Below, piece by piece: positions 10,982 through 20,232 of a stretch of 32,090 nucleotides of DNA. Under the pieces are notes generated by a model, which saw nothing but the letters and a program-made list of their open reading frames with translations, did no database searches and was not told the DNA's origin. The position numbers and the translations under genes are program-made. Origin of the DNA: Klenkia terrae (GTDB lineage Bacteria > Actinomycetota > Actinomycetes > Mycobacteriales > Geodermatophilaceae); assembly GCF_900491935.1 (NCBI RefSeq), contig NZ_UEXK01000004.1:127247-159336 (forward strand). Direction: 5' to 3'. The stretch's first letter is position 1; every line of letters begins with the position of its first letter.

Positions 10982-11587
10982 TCAGGCGGCGGCGCGCACC
11001 AACTCGACGAAGAGCCGGTGCAGCCGGGTGTCGCCGGTGAGCTCCGGGTGGAAGCTGGTGGCGACGACGCTGCCCTGGCGGACCGCGACGATCCTACCGT
11101 CGGCCGGTCCGCCGGAGACCCGGCCGAGGACCTGCACCTGCTCGCCGGCCTCCTCGACCCACGGCGCGCGGATGAAGACCGCGTGCACCGGGCCACCCGG
11201 GACCCCGGCTACGTCGACCTCGGACTCGAAGCTGTCGACCTGCCGGCCGAAGGCGTTGCGCCGCACGGTGACGTCCAGCCCGCCGATGGTCTGCTGGTCG
11301 GCCGGGGCGTCCAGCAGCCGGTCGGCCAGCAGGATCATCCCGGCGCAGGACCCGTAGGCGGGCAGCCCGCCGCGGACGGCAGCGCGCAGCGGCTCCAGCA
11401 GCCCCCAGCGGTGGGCGAGCTTGGCGATGGTCGTGGACTCCCCGCCCGGGAGCACGAGGCCGTCGAGGCCGTCGAGCTCCTCGGGCCGCCGGACGGCCGA
11501 CGTACGGGCGCCCTGCGCCTCGAGCACGGCGCGGTGCTCCCGGACGTCGCCCTGCAGCGCGAGCACCCCGATGCGGGGCGCGCTCAC
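10982..11587 (-). CDS. pdxT: Pyridoxal 5'-phosphate synthase glutaminase subunit PdxT
   Basis: This 201-aa class I glutaminase supplies ammonia to PdxS for vitamin B6 synthesis. The oxyanion segment LPGGESTT is at 46-53, the nucleophile C81 lies in GSCAGMI, and the His-Glu pair is in SFHPEL near the C-terminus. The GTG start overlaps the pdxS stop (GTGA), coupling expression of the two subunits, which assemble into one complex. Confidence 0.96.
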   Translation of the reverse strand: MSAPRIGVLALQGDVREHRAVLEAQGARTSAVRRPEELDGLDGLVLPGGESTTIAKLAHRWGLLEPLRAAVRGGLPAYGSCAGMILLADRLLDAPADQQTIGGLDVTVRRNAFGRQVDSFESEVDVAGVPGGPVHAVFIRAPWVEEAGEQVQVLGRVSGGPADGRIVAVRQGSVVATSFHPELTGDTRLHRLFVELVRAAA

Positions 11588-12483
11588 CAGCCGCGGTTCG
11601 CGTACCGCTGCTCGGCCGGGATCTGGTCGATGTTGATCCCGACCATGGCCTCGCCGAGACCGCGGCTGACCTTGGCGATCACCGACGGGTCGTCGTGGAA
11701 GGTGGTGGCCTGCACGATGGCGGCCGCGCGCTGCGCCGGGTCGCCGGACTTGAAGATGCCCGAGCCGACGAAGACGCCGTCGGCGCCCAGCTGCATCATC
11801 ATCGCCGCGTCCGCGGGGGTGGCGATGCCGCCGGCGGTGAACAGCACGGTCGGGAGCTTCCCGGTGCGGGCGACCTCGAGGACCAGGTCGTAGGGCGCGC
11901 GCAGCTCCTTGGCCGCCACGTAGAGCTCGGTCTCGTCCAGGGTCGACAGCCGGCGGATGCCCGCACGGATCGAGCGCATGTGCCGGGTGGCCTCCACGAC
12001 GTTGCCGGTGCCGGCCTCGCCCTTGGAGCGGATCATCGCCGCGCCCTCGGAGATCCGCCGCAGCGCCTCGCCCAGGTCGGTGGCACCGCAGACGAAGGGC
12101 ACGGTGAAGTCGGTCTTGACGATGTGGTGCGCCTCGTCGGCCGGGGTCAGCACCTCGGACTCGTCGATGTAGTCCACGCCCAGGCTCTGCAGCACGCGGG
12201 CCTCGACGAAGTGCCCGATCCGGGCCTTGGCCATCACCGGGATGGAGACCGCGGCGATGATGCCGTCGATCATGTCCGGGTCGCTCATGCGGGCGATGCC
12301 GCCCTGGGCGCGGATGTCGGCGGGGACCCGCTCGAGGGCCATCACGGCGACGGCGCCGGCGTCCTCGGCGATCCGGGCCTGCGCGGCGTCGACGACGTCC
12401 ATGATCACGCCGCCCTTGAGCTGCTCGGCCATGCCGCGCTTGACGCGGTCGGTGCCGGTGGTGCTCGGGGTGGTCTCGGACAT
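11584..12483 (-). CDS. pdxS: Pyridoxal 5'-phosphate synthase lyase subunit PdxS
   Basis: This 299-aa (beta-alpha)8 barrel condenses ribose 5-phosphate, glyceraldehyde 3-phosphate and ammonia to PLP. The Schiff-base lysine is K86 in [11 protein letters not shown], and the second lysine sits in [28 protein letters not shown] and [12 protein letters not shown] are also typical. ATG 12483 gives the conserved [17 protein letters not shown] block about 15 residues in, and AGGCAGG lies upstream. It starts the pdxS-pdxT-yebC unit. Confidence 0.97.
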   Translation of the reverse strand: MSETTPSTTGTDRVKRGMAEQLKGGVIMDVVDAAQARIAEDAGAVAVMALERVPADIRAQGGIARMSDPDMIDGIIAAVSIPVMAKARIGHFVEARVLQSLGVDYIDESEVLTPADEAHHIVKTDFTVPFVCGATDLGEALRRISEGAAMIRSKGEAGTGNVVEATRHMRSIRAGIRRLSTLDETELYVAAKELRAPYDLVLEVARTGKLPTVLFTAGGIATPADAAMMMQLGADGVFVGSGIFKSGDPAQRAAAIVQATTFHDDPSVIAKVSRGLGEAMVGINIDQIPAEQRYANRGW

Positions 12484-12538
12484 GGTGGTGCCTGCCTCGG
12501 AGTCGGGTCGGTTGCGGACGACCCATCCTAGGTCCGTG

Positions 12539-13063
12539 TCAGCGGCCCTCCGACCGCCCGGCACCGACCACCGCGTCCAGGCCGTCGTCGATGTCGAAGA
12601 ACCGGGGCAGCGGACGACGGCCGGGCAGCCGCAGCACCCGCGCCAGCGGCCGGCGGCGCAGGGCCCGGGTGTCCCGGACCGCGTCGTTGTAGAACCGGCG
12701 GGCCAGCCCGACGCGCCAGCCGGCGTCGTCCAGCTCGGGTCCGCGCAAGGACCCGGGCAGCTCCCGCAGCACGCGGCCCAGCGCGTTCTCCGCGGCCTCC
12801 CGGTCCCCGCCCGGGGGACGGCGGGACACCTCGACGGCGCCGGTGAGCGCGGCGCCCCGGTCGGGGCCCAGCTCGGCCGAACGCTCCCGGCCCACCGCGG
12901 CCAGCAGGTCGGCCCGCCGGGCCAGCGCGACGTCCAGCACGTCCCAGGCGCGGGTCACCCGGCTCTCCAGCCGGCGCAGGCGGGTGAGGGTGAACGTGAC
13001 CCAGACCAGCAGCAGGACGAGCAGCACCCCGGCGACGAGGAGGGTCCAGCTGGTCGGTGCCAC
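12539..13063 (-). CDS. LemA-like single-pass membrane protein
   Basis: This 174-aa protein has one TM helix at its N-terminus ([19 protein letters not shown]), then a helical region resembling LemA family proteins: [23 protein letters not shown] near residue 30 and [14 protein letters not shown] in the C-terminal half. The function of the family is not settled. I take the GTG at 13063 because it places the TM at the very N-terminus; no strong RBS is seen. It follows pimA by 23 bp and is probably last in the thrS-HIT-pgsA-patA-pimA operon. Homology is moderate, so the LemA label is tentative. Confidence 0.7.
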   Translation of the reverse strand: MAPTSWTLLVAGVLLVLLLVWVTFTLTRLRRLESRVTRAWDVLDVALARRADLLAAVGRERSAELGPDRGAALTGAVEVSRRPPGGDREAAENALGRVLRELPGSLRGPELDDAGWRVGLARRFYNDAVRDTRALRRRPLARVLRLPGRRPLPRFFDIDDGLDAVVGAGRSEGR

Positions 13064-13086
13064 GCCGGAGGACGCTACCGCCGTCC

Positions 13087-14310
13087 TCAGGCCCCCGGTC
13101 CGCGGCGCAGCCAGCGGGGCAGGAACCGGTCGGCGGCCGGGGTCTCCGCGGGCTCGACGTCGGGCGGGTCGTCGTCGGCCGCGGTGACCTCGCCGCCGCC
13201 CGGCGGCGCGACGGTCTCGTAGACGGCGAGCACCTGCTGGGCCAGCGTGGCCCAGTCGAAGTCCGCGGCCCGGCGGTGCCCGGCGGCGGTCAGCTCCGCC
13301 CGCCGCGCCGGGGAGGCCAGCAGGTCGACCAGCACCCGGGCCAGGGCGCTGGCGTCGCCGCGGCGGACCAGCACGCCGGCGTCGCCGTCCTCGAGCACGC
13401 GGGCGAACGCGTCGAGGTCGGCGGCGACCACGGGGGCACCGGCGGCCATGGCCTCGACCAGCACGATGCCGAAGCTCTCCCCCATCAGGTTGGGGGCGCA
13501 GTACACGTCGACCGACCGCAGGAAGGCGGCCTTGTCCGGCTCGGACAGCTCGCCGAGCAACGTCACGGCCGGTTCCAGGTCCGGCCCCAGCAGGGCGCGC
13601 AGCTCGTCGGGGTCGCCGCGGCCGGCGACCAGCAACCGGGCACCGGGGCACTCCCGGACGACGGTGCGCATCGCCTCCAGCAGCACCGGCAGGCCCTTGC
13701 GCGGCTCGTCGTAGCGGCCCAGGAAGCCCACCGTCGGCGTGCTGCTCCCCCGCTGGTACCCGGGCAGCACCGGGCCCTCGGCGAAGGCGTGCACGTGCAC
13801 GCCGTTGGGGATGACGACGGCGTCCCCGCCCAGGTGCTCGACCTGCAGCCGGCGGGCGAAGTCCGACACCGCGATCCGGCCGGCGATCCGCTCCAGCCAC
13901 GGGCGCACGACCGGGCCCCAGGCGGAGAGGAACAGCGAGCGGATGGCGGCGGCGTGGAAGGTGGCCACGATCGGCCCGCGGGCCAGCATGCAGACCAGCA
14001 GCGACACCGACGGCGGCGCCGGCTCGTGCACGTGGACGACGTCGAAGTGCCCGTCGCGCAGCCAGCGGCGGACCCGGGTGGCCGACACGGGGCCGAACTG
14101 CCAGCTGGCCATGGACCCGTTGTAGGGCACCGCGTTGGCCCGGCCGGCCCAGGTGACGTGCTCGGCGGGCAGGTTCTCCTCGTGCAGGGCCGGGGTGAGG
14201 ATCTCGACGTGGTGGCCCAGCCCGCGCAGCGTGTCGGCGAGGTCGCGCACGTGGTACTGCACCCCGCCGGGCACGTCCCACTGGTACGGGCAGACCAGGC
14301 CGATCCTCAC
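13087..14310 (-). CDS. pimA: Phosphatidylinositol alpha-mannosyltransferase PimA
   Basis: This 407-aa GT4 glycosyltransferase transfers the first mannose from GDP-Man to phosphatidylinositol at the cytoplasmic face. It opens with the GT-B motif VCPYQWDVPGGVQYHV, has VVHVHEP and TFHAAAI in the acceptor domain, IPNGV and FLGRYDEPRKGL at the domain junction, and the donor-binding motif ESFGIVLVEAMAAGAPVV near residue 280. The last 35 residues form an acidic, Pro-rich tail. The GTG start overlaps the patA stop. The pgsA-patA-pimA context supports PimA specifically. Confidence 0.94.
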   Translation of the reverse strand: MRIGLVCPYQWDVPGGVQYHVRDLADTLRGLGHHVEILTPALHEENLPAEHVTWAGRANAVPYNGSMASWQFGPVSATRVRRWLRDGHFDVVHVHEPAPPSVSLLVCMLARGPIVATFHAAAIRSLFLSAWGPVVRPWLERIAGRIAVSDFARRLQVEHLGGDAVVIPNGVHVHAFAEGPVLPGYQRGSSTPTVGFLGRYDEPRKGLPVLLEAMRTVVRECPGARLLVAGRGDPDELRALLGPDLEPAVTLLGELSEPDKAAFLRSVDVYCAPNLMGESFGIVLVEAMAAGAPVVAADLDAFARVLEDGDAGVLVRRGDASALARVLVDLLASPARRAELTAAGHRRAADFDWATLAQQVLAVYETVAPPGGGEVTAADDDPPDVEPAETPAADRFLPRWLRRGPGA

Positions 14311-15221
14311 CGGGCCGGGTCCGGGGTGACGTCGGCCCAGATCCGGCCGAGCTGGTGCCAGTCCACGGGCCGCTGGGCGATGCTGACCGCGAAGGCGTCG
14401 GCCACCCCCTGCATGCCGGCGTGCACCCGCTCGCGCAGCCGGCCCGCGCCGTGCACGTCGACCTCGGCGTGGACGGTGTGCCGCCAGCCCGTGCCGTCGA
14501 AGTGCGAGACCACCGGCATCAGCGCGGCACCGGTCTGCGCGGCCAGCAGGGCCGGGCCGCCGGGCATCGTGGTGGGCCGGTCGAAGAAGGTGACCGGGAT
14601 GCCGGCCGCGGTCAGGTCGCGGTCCACCAGCAGGCACGCCGACCGGCCCGCGCCCAGCCACTCCTTGAGCAGCGCGGAACTCGGCCGGGCTCCCCCGGTG
14701 AGCGGCACGACGCGGAAGCCCAGGGACTCCCGGTAGGCCAGGAAGCGCTCGTACAGCGCCTCGGGCCGCAGCCGCTCGGCGACGGTCATGAACGGCCCGC
14801 CGAGCCAGTCGACGAGCCAGACCCCGGCGGCGTCCCAGTTGCCGCTGTGCGGCAGCGCGAGGACGACGGGCCGGCCGGCGGCGCGGGCGGCGTCCAGGTG
14901 CTCGGTGCCGACGACGGTGGTGCCGGCCAGCAGCCGGGGCACCCCCAGCGTGGGCAGCCGGAAGGCCTCCATCCAGTACCGGGCGTAGGAGCGCAGCGCG
15001 TCGGCGGTCAGGGCGTCGAGGTCGTCCCCGGTCAGCCCGGTGACGACGGCGAGGTTGGCCCGCAGCTGGCGGACGCCCTTCCCCTGCCGGCCGGCGGCCC
15101 AGCCGCCGGCCCGGTCGAACGCCGCGCGGGCCACCGGCTCGGGCAGCGCCTTGACCGCGCCCCAGCCAGCGGCGTACCCGGCGTCGACCAGGCGGTCCCG
15201 CAGGGCCTCGACCCGGCTCAC
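14307..15221 (-). CDS. Phosphatidylinositol mannoside acyltransferase PatA-like
   Basis: This 304-aa member of the HtrB/lauroyl acyltransferase family probably acylates the mannose of PIM1/PIM2 using acyl-CoA at the inner membrane leaflet. The HX4D catalytic motif is HSGNWD at 125-130; other blocks are SYARYWMEAFRLP (79-91), SACLLVDRDL and MPGGPALLA. Its GTG start overlaps the PIP synthase stop, and its stop overlaps pimA. The gene order matches mycobacterial Rv2611c, so the assignment rests on both motif and context. Confidence 0.92.
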   Translation of the reverse strand: MSRVEALRDRLVDAGYAAGWGAVKALPEPVARAAFDRAGGWAAGRQGKGVRQLRANLAVVTGLTGDDLDALTADALRSYARYWMEAFRLPTLGVPRLLAGTTVVGTEHLDAARAAGRPVVLALPHSGNWDAAGVWLVDWLGGPFMTVAERLRPEALYERFLAYRESLGFRVVPLTGGARPSSALLKEWLGAGRSACLLVDRDLTAAGIPVTFFDRPTTMPGGPALLAAQTGAALMPVVSHFDGTGWRHTVHAEVDVHGAGRLRERVHAGMQGVADAFAVSIAQRPVDWHQLGRIWADVTPDPAR

Positions 15222-15850
15222 GGGGTCGGGGGCGTCACCGGCAGCGCCTGCCCGCGGGACTGCTGGTAGACCGTGGCGAACCGCTGCCCGACCGTGATCG
15301 TGGAGCCCACCAGCAGCAGCCAGAGGCAGACCTGCAGCGCGTACGGGATGCCCAGGCCGGTGAAGCCGGTGCCGACCAGGATCAGGATCAGCCGCTCGGT
15401 GCGCTCGACCAGGCCGACGTCGCAGGTCAGGCCCATTCCCTCGGCGCGGGCCTTGACGTAGGAGGTCAGCACGCCCAGCACCAGGCAGGTCAGCGACAGC
15501 CACACGACCATGCGGTTGTCGCCCTCGCCGGAGAACCACCAGACCAGCCCGGCGAAGATCGCCGCGTCGGCGGCCCGGTCGCCGGTGGAGTCCAGCACCG
15601 CGCCGAAGACCGAGCCGCCGCCGCGGGCCCGGGCCAGCGCGCCGTCGAGCATGTCCAGCAGCACGAACACGGTGACCGCGAAGGCGCCCCAGAACAGCAC
15701 GCCGTTGCCGATGACGAACACCGCGGAGACCACCGCCCCGACCGTGCCGAGGAGGGTGATCGCGTCGGCGGTGACCCCGAGCCGCAGCAGGGTGCGGACG
15801 ACGGGCGCCCACACCTTGGCCACGGCCGGCCGCAGGTTGACCCCGAGCAT
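15218..15850 (-). CDS. pgsA: Phosphatidylinositol phosphate synthase (CDP-alcohol phosphatidyltransferase)
   Basis: This 210-aa multi-pass membrane enzyme likely joins CDP-diacylglycerol and inositol phosphate. The metal and nucleotide motif D-x2-D-G-x2-A-R-x8-G-x3-D-x3-D is intact from D66 (DMLDGALARARGG) to D91. About six TM helices are predicted by eye. Its ATG shares 1 nt with the HIT gene stop (TGATG). Position between HIT/thrS and patA/pimA supports the PI-phosphate branch rather than PG-phosphate synthase. Confidence 0.92.
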   Translation of the reverse strand: MLGVNLRPAVAKVWAPVVRTLLRLGVTADAITLLGTVGAVVSAVFVIGNGVLFWGAFAVTVFVLLDMLDGALARARGGGSVFGAVLDSTGDRAADAAIFAGLVWWFSGEGDNRMVVWLSLTCLVLGVLTSYVKARAEGMGLTCDVGLVERTERLILILVGTGFTGLGIPYALQVCLWLLLVGSTITVGQRFATVYQQSRGQALPVTPPTP

Positions 15851-16383
15851 CAGCCGGCCTCGGGGGCGGGCCAGGCGTCGGCGAGCAGCTGCCGGGTGTC
15901 GGTGAGCACCTGCGGCAGCACCCGGGTCAGCCCGAGCACCGGCATGAAGTTGGTGTCCCCGCCCCAGCGCGGGACGGCGTGCTGGTGCAGGTGGTCGGCG
16001 ATGCCGGCCCCGGCCACCGAGCCCTGGTTCATCCCGATGTTGAACCCGTGCGCGCCGCTGACCTCGCGCACCACGGCCATCGCGGTCTGGGTGCAGGCCC
16101 CGAGCTCGGCGACCTCGGCGACGGTGAGGTCGGTGTAGTCGGCGACGTGCCGGTACGGGACGACCATCAGGTGCCCGGGGTTGTACGGGAACTTGTTCAG
16201 CACGGCGTAGACGGTCTCGCCGCGGGCCACGACCAACCCGTCGACGTCGCTCATCGCCGGGATCAGGCAGAACGGGCAGTCGTGGGCGTCGGTCGGCTTG
16301 CCCTCGCCCTGGATGTAGGCCATCCGGTACGGGGTCCAGAGCCGCTCGAAGACCGTCGTCGGCCCTCCGTCGTCCGGGTTCAC
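15850..16383 (-). CDS. HIT-family nucleotide phosphorylase/hydrolase
   Basis: This 177-aa HIT protein has the catalytic triad [10 protein letters not shown] at 131-140 (H131, H133, H135) and an N-terminal CPFC zinc-type motif at 36-39. [16 protein letters not shown] is the typical HIT core strand. The nearest described group is actinobacterial AP4A phosphorylase-like proteins at the Rv2613c position. Its GTG start overlaps the thrS stop, which suggests a link with aminoacyl-tRNA side products such as Ap4A; that link is inference. Confidence 0.93.
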   Translation of the reverse strand: MNPDDGGPTTVFERLWTPYRMAYIQGEGKPTDAHDCPFCLIPAMSDVDGLVVARGETVYAVLNKFPYNPGHLMVVPYRHVADYTDLTVAEVAELGACTQTAMAVVREVSGAHGFNIGMNQGSVAGAGIADHLHQHAVPRWGGDTNFMPVLGLTRVLPQVLTDTRQLLADAWPAPEAG

Positions 16384-18446
16384 GCGGTGGTCTCGGCGGC
16401 GGCGACCTCGGCCGGGGCCGTCGGGTCGTCGTTGCGGCGCTGGGCGACCCAGTCGGCGACCGCCTCGACGGCCTCGGCGACGGGCACCCCGTTGCGCTGG
16501 CTGCCGTCCCGGTAGCGGAAGGACACCGCGCCGGCCTCGGCGTCGGTGGCCCCGGCGATGAGCACGAAGGGCACCTTCTGCTTGGAGGCGTTGCGGATCT
16601 TCTTCTGCATCCGGTCGTCGGAGTCGTCGACCTCGACCCGCAGGCCGCGGGCCCGCAGCTGCCGGGCGACGTCCTCCAGGTACGGGATCTGGTCGTCGGT
16701 GATCGGGATGCCGACCACCTGCACCGGGGCCAGCCACGCCGGGAAGGCGCCGGCGTAGTGCTCGGTGAGCACGCCGAAGAACCGCTCGATGGAGCCGAAC
16801 AGCGCCCGGTGCAGCATCACCGGCCGCTGCCGGGACCCGTCGGCGGCGGTGTACTCCAGACCGAAGCGCTCGGGCAGGTTGAAGTCGACCTGGATGGTCG
16901 ACATCTGCCAGGTGCGCCCGATGGCGTCCTTGGCCTGCACGGAGATCTTCGGGCCGTAGAACGCCGCGCCGCCCGGGTCCGGGAAGAGCTCGAGGCCGGA
17001 GTCGACGGCGGCCTGGCGCAGCGCCTCGGTGGCCCGCTCCCAGCTCTCGTCGGTGCCCACGGACTTCTCCGGGTTGCGGGTGGACAGCTCCAGGTAGAAG
17101 TCGCTGAGGCCGTAGTCGGCCAGCAGGCCCAGCACGAAGTCCAGCAGGGCCTTGAGCTCGCCGGCCATCTGCTCGGGGGTGCAGTAGATGTGCGCGTCGT
17201 CCTGGGTGAACCCGCGGGCCCGGGTCAGGCCGTGCACCACACCGGACTTCTCGTACCGGTAGACGGTGCCGAACTCGAACAGCCGCAGCGGCAGCTCGCG
17301 GTAGGACCGGCCGCGGGAGTCGAAGACCAGGTTGTGCATCGGGCAGTTCATCGGCTTGAGGTAGTAGTCCTGCCCCTGCCGGCGGACGACGCCCTCGCTG
17401 TCGCGCTCCTCGTCGAGCTGCATCGCCGGGTACATGCCCTCGGCGTACCAGTCCAGGTGGCCCGAGGTCTCGAACAGCTGGCCCTTGGTGATGTGCGGGG
17501 TGTTGACGAAGGAGTAGCCGGCCTCCTCGTGCCGCCGCTGGCTGTACTTCTCCAGCTCGCGCCGGATGATCCCGCCCTTGGGGTGGAAGACCGCCAGCCC
17601 GGACCCGACCTGGTCGGGGAAGCTGAAGAGGTCCAGCTCGGCGCCCAGCTTGCGGTGGTCGCGGCGCTCGGCCTCGGCCTGCTGCTCCTGGTGGGCCTTC
17701 AGGGCGTCCTTGGACTCCCACGCGGTGCCGTACACCCGCTGCAGCTGCGGGTTCTTCTCGCTGCCGCGCCAGTAGGCGGCGGCCGCCCGGGTCAGCGCGA
17801 ACGCCGGGATGGTCGAGGTGCGCGGCAGGTGCGGGCCGCGGCACAGGTCGGTCCAGACCCGTTCCTTCGACCTCGGGTCGAGGTTGTCGTACATGGTCAG
17901 CTGCGCGCCGCCCACCTCGACGTCGGCACCCTCGGCTGCCTCACCGGCCCCGCCCTTGAGGCCGATCAGCTCGAGCTTGTACGGCTCGTGCGCCAGCTCG
18001 GCCCGGGCGTCGTCGTCGCTGATCTCGCGGCGGGCGAAGAACTGGCCCTCCTTGACGATGGCCTGCATGCGCTTCTCGATCGCCTGCAGGTCCTCGGGGG
18101 TGAAGGGCCGCTCGGGGTCGACGTCGTAGTAGAAGCCGTTCTCCACCGGCGGGCCGATGCCCAGCCGGGTGCCGGGAAACAGGTCCTGCACGGCCTGGGC
18201 GAGCACGTGGGCGGTGGAGTGCCGGATCACCGCGCGGCCGTCCGGGCTCGCGGCCGGGACGGGCTCGACCTCGGTGTCGGCGTCGGGGACCCAGGCGAGG
18301 TCCTTGAGCTCACCGGCGACCCGCACGACGACCGCGCCGTCGGGACCCTTGAGCGGGACCCCGGCGTCCTTGAGCGCCTGGGTGGCCGTGGTCCCGGCCG
18401 GCACCAGGACGGTGACGACGGCGGATTCGGCGGGCGCGGCAGACAC
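16380..18446 (-). CDS. thrS: Threonyl-tRNA synthetase
   Basis: This 688-aa class II synthetase charges tRNA-Thr. An N-terminal TGS-type domain (about 1-75) precedes the editing domain with [16 protein letters not shown] near residue 80. Catalytic motifs are [11 protein letters not shown] (zinc Cys), [15 protein letters not shown] (motif 2), [18 protein letters not shown], and [16 protein letters not shown] (motif 3). A C-terminal anticodon domain follows ([26 protein letters not shown]). The start is GTG 18446 with AGGAG about 7 nt upstream. The short 88-bp gap to the upstream gene shows no T-box. Confidence 0.97.
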   Translation of the reverse strand: MSAAPAESAVVTVLVPAGTTATQALKDAGVPLKGPDGAVVVRVAGELKDLAWVPDADTEVEPVPAASPDGRAVIRHSTAHVLAQAVQDLFPGTRLGIGPPVENGFYYDVDPERPFTPEDLQAIEKRMQAIVKEGQFFARREISDDDARAELAHEPYKLELIGLKGGAGEAAEGADVEVGGAQLTMYDNLDPRSKERVWTDLCRGPHLPRTSTIPAFALTRAAAAYWRGSEKNPQLQRVYGTAWESKDALKAHQEQQAEAERRDHRKLGAELDLFSFPDQVGSGLAVFHPKGGIIRRELEKYSQRRHEEAGYSFVNTPHITKGQLFETSGHLDWYAEGMYPAMQLDEERDSEGVVRRQGQDYYLKPMNCPMHNLVFDSRGRSYRELPLRLFEFGTVYRYEKSGVVHGLTRARGFTQDDAHIYCTPEQMAGELKALLDFVLGLLADYGLSDFYLELSTRNPEKSVGTDESWERATEALRQAAVDSGLELFPDPGGAAFYGPKISVQAKDAIGRTWQMSTIQVDFNLPERFGLEYTAADGSRQRPVMLHRALFGSIERFFGVLTEHYAGAFPAWLAPVQVVGIPITDDQIPYLEDVARQLRARGLRVEVDDSDDRMQKKIRNASKQKVPFVLIAGATDAEAGAVSFRYRDGSQRNGVPVAEAVEAVADWVAQRRNDDPTAPAEVAAAETTA

Positions 18447-18534
18447 AGGGGGCTCCTGACGATCGGGGTGTTCGGGCTCCTGCGAGCGTAGTGGCCGGGC
18501 GCCAGCACCCCGACCGGCGCGACGGTGCCCCGGC

Positions 18535-18915
18535 CTACCCGGCCCGCAGCCGGCGGAGCTGGGCGTCCAGGTGCGGGCGGGCCCGGCGCTGACCGCCCCG
18601 CTCGGCGACCGCCGCGGCCAGGGCATCCAGCGCCCGGGCCACCCGCTCGGCGTCGGGCTGCCAGCCCCGGGCCCGGCACTCGGTCAGCCACTCGACGGCC
18701 CCGCGGTGGCCGCGCTCGGCGTTGCAGCGGCTGCACGCGGCGACCTCGTTCTCGGCCCACGACGGACCGCCCCGCACCCGCGGCACCAGGTGCTCGGTGG
18801 TCGGGTGCACCCAGCGGTCGAACGTGCGCCCGCACCACACGCAGGTCGGGCCGTCCCGGTCCAGCGCCGCGGACAGGCGCGCGGCGCGGTCGGGCTGGGC
18901 GGACACGGGGTCCAT
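18535..18915 (-). CDS. Small HNH endonuclease domain protein
   Basis: This 126-aa protein has the HNH fold with paired zinc cysteines: CVWC, then [12 protein letters not shown] (catalytic His), and [14 protein letters not shown]. The C-terminal 45 residues are Ala/Arg-rich. I choose ATG 18915 because a GGGGGGAG ribosome binding site sits just upstream. Homologues occur as free-standing genes beside thrS in related genomes as far as I recall; the substrate is unknown. It is transcribed toward thrS but separated by 88 bp. Confidence 0.85.
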   Translation of the reverse strand: MDPVSAQPDRAARLSAALDRDGPTCVWCGRTFDRWVHPTTEHLVPRVRGGPSWAENEVAACSRCNAERGHRGAVEWLTECRARGWQPDAERVARALDALAAAVAERGGQRRARPHLDAQLRRLRAG

Positions 18916-19015
18916 GCTCCCCCCGGACGCGGCCGCGTGCCGGGGACGATGAGTCCTGGGGCCCGTGCCGGTCCTGACGACGACGAACCACCCACCGACC
19001 CCGGGAGCGCACGCC

Positions 19016-19555
19016 ATGGGCAGCATCAAGGTCCACCTGTTCACCACCGTCGACGGGGTGGTCGACGCCCCGATGTGGACGATGCCCTACGGGTTCCCCG
19101 AGGACCTGGCCGCCGCGGTCGGCGGCCTCACCGCCGGCGCGACGGGCATCCTGCTGGGCCGCACGACCTACGAGATGTTCGGCCCGGCCTGGTCCACCCG
19201 CACGGCCGCCGATGACCCCGGCGCGCCGTTCTTCAACGACACCGAGAAGTTCGTCGTCTCCGGGACCCTGACCGACCCGTCCTGGGGCCCGGCGACGGTC
19301 CTGGGCGGCTACGACGCCGACCGCATCCGGGCACTGCGCGCCGAGCACGACCTGTACGTCAGCGGCAGCGCCACGCTGGTGCGGGCCCTGGTCGCCGACG
19401 GCCTGGTCGACGAGCTGCACCTCTTCGTCTACCCGGTCGCCGTCGGCACCGGGATCACGCTCTTCCCGCCGGGCACGCCGCAGACCGCGCTGTCGCTGCT
19501 GTCGGCCGACCGGCTCAGCAACGGCGTCGCGCACCTGGTCTACGGACCGGCCTGA
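19016..19555 (+). CDS. Dihydrofolate reductase/RibD C-terminal family protein
   Basis: This 179-aa protein has the NADPH-binding reductase fold: KVHLFTTVDGVVDAP at the N-terminus, LTAGATGILLGRTTYEMF near 35-55, LYVSGSATLVRALVADGLVDELHLFVYPV, and a final GVAHLVYGP strand. Members are often annotated as deaminase-reductases related to riboflavin synthesis, but most stand-alone ones have no known substrate. GGGAG lies upstream of the chosen ATG. It is the last core gene before the island and ends in a strong hairpin. Confidence 0.88.
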   Translation: MGSIKVHLFTTVDGVVDAPMWTMPYGFPEDLAAAVGGLTAGATGILLGRTTYEMFGPAWSTRTAADDPGAPFFNDTEKFVVSGTLTDPSWGPATVLGGYDADRIRALRAEHDLYVSGSATLVRALVADGLVDELHLFVYPVAVGTGITLFPPGTPQTALSLLSADRLSNGVAHLVYGPA

Positions 19556-19562
19556 GACGACG

Positions 19563-19593
19563 ACGGCCCCCTCCCGGCGCGGGAGGGGGCCGT
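19563..19593. terminator. Strong bidirectional hairpin terminator
   Basis: A 13-bp perfect stem (19563-19575 with 19581-19593) closes a 5-nt loop directly after the reductase gene. Before island insertion it would also have lain just beyond the 3' end of tRNA-Val(CAC), on the opposite strand, so it could have served both transcripts. Confidence 0.85.
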
Positions 19594-19598
19594 GTGCG

Positions 19599-19643
19599 GT
19601 GGGCGATACTGGGATCGAACCAGTGACCTCTTCGGTGTGAACG
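19599..19643 (-). repeat. attL-like 45-bp direct repeat: displaced 3' fragment of tRNA-Val(CAC)
   Basis: These 45 bp are identical to 25526-25570. They cover the tRNA from the anticodon loop through the T arm, the acceptor 3' strand and the discriminator, then diverge on the island side. The 5' half of the tRNA is absent here, so this copy is a remnant of the original attachment site displaced by insertion. Confidence 0.92.
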
Positions 19644-19659
19644 CTGGTGGACCTCCGCG

Positions 19660-19754
19660 CTGACCTGGGCGAGAGCTGCTGACCTGGCGGTTCAGGTGTC
19701 GAGGGTGTCAGGGATGCAGGCGCTGTCCGTCGTCCTGGCGCACCAGCGGTGCAC
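19660..19754 (+). repeat. Arm-type-like repeats at left end of island
   Basis: CTGACCTGG occurs at 19660-19668 and 19679-19687, the second copy within CTGACCTGGCGGTTC. A 21-nt sequence at 19734-19754 (CCTGGCGCACCAGCGGTGCA plus C) recurs at the right end with one mismatch. Positions just inside the attachment core and the same orientation on both sides suggest former integrase arm-binding sites. Confidence 0.5.
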
Positions 19755-19762
19755 GGGCCGGG

Positions 19763-20228
19763 TCAGCCGAGCGAGACGTCGAAGCTCCAGCCATCCGCCT
19801 CGAGCTCGGCGGCGCTCTTGCTGATCTGGCCTTGGTCGCCGACCTCGACGGAGTAGAAGGCCGCGTCACCGAGGTCAGAGACCGTCACCGACCGAAGGCA
19901 GCCGCCGCCGATGTACGCGCCGTCCCCGAGGCTGGCCGCTCCGAGCAGAGCGCCGTCCCCATCGGTCACCCGGACCGGCGTCCCGGAGCCAATGTCGCTG
20001 TACCCGCCGGTGCCGTTGCAGCTCTTTCCCAGGTCGGAGTCGGTGAGCGAGAACGACACGTCGACGTCCTGGCCGCCGCGGAACGCGCCGGTGCTGATCA
20101 GTACGGAGACGACGAGCCCGATGGCCAGCAGCCCAGCGACGCCGGCAGCAACGCCAACGCCGACACCCGCTGGGACAACGCTAATCTCACGCTGCTGGCG
20201 ACCTGGGGTGCTCTCCGCTCAGTCCCAT
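19763..20228 (-). CDS. Membrane-anchored extracytoplasmic protein with apparent frameshift near its start
   Basis: The frame ending at 19763 encodes a Gly/Val-rich TM helix (AAGVAGLLAIGLVVSVLIST, about 20110-20155) and then an extracytoplasmic domain of about 105 residues with two cysteines (SLTDSDLGKSCNGTGGY and GGGCLRSVTV), ending FYSVEVGDQGQISKSAAEL. This pattern resembles a family of small actinobacterial exported proteins of unknown function. The frame stays open up to 20218, but no ATG/GTG/TTG precedes the TM; the first in-frame GTG (20059) falls after it. An ATG at 20228 in the adjacent frame would join by a 1-nt shift, possibly in the CCCC run near 20205. So the gene is either frameshifted or carries a sequencing error. 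Function unknown. Confidence 0.55.
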
Positions 20229-20232
20229 AGCC

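Noticed and set aside
16758-18491. 577-aa plus-strand ORF opposite thrS
   Set aside because: GC-driven antisense shadow with no domains; thrS is unambiguous.
18447-18534. Possible T-box or riboswitch upstream of thrS
   Set aside because: The gap is only 88 bp and shows no T-box sequence or specifier hairpin.
19644-19762. Possible integrase remnant beside the left att repeat
   Set aside because: No frame gives recombinase-like residues; the stretch holds only the short direct repeats.
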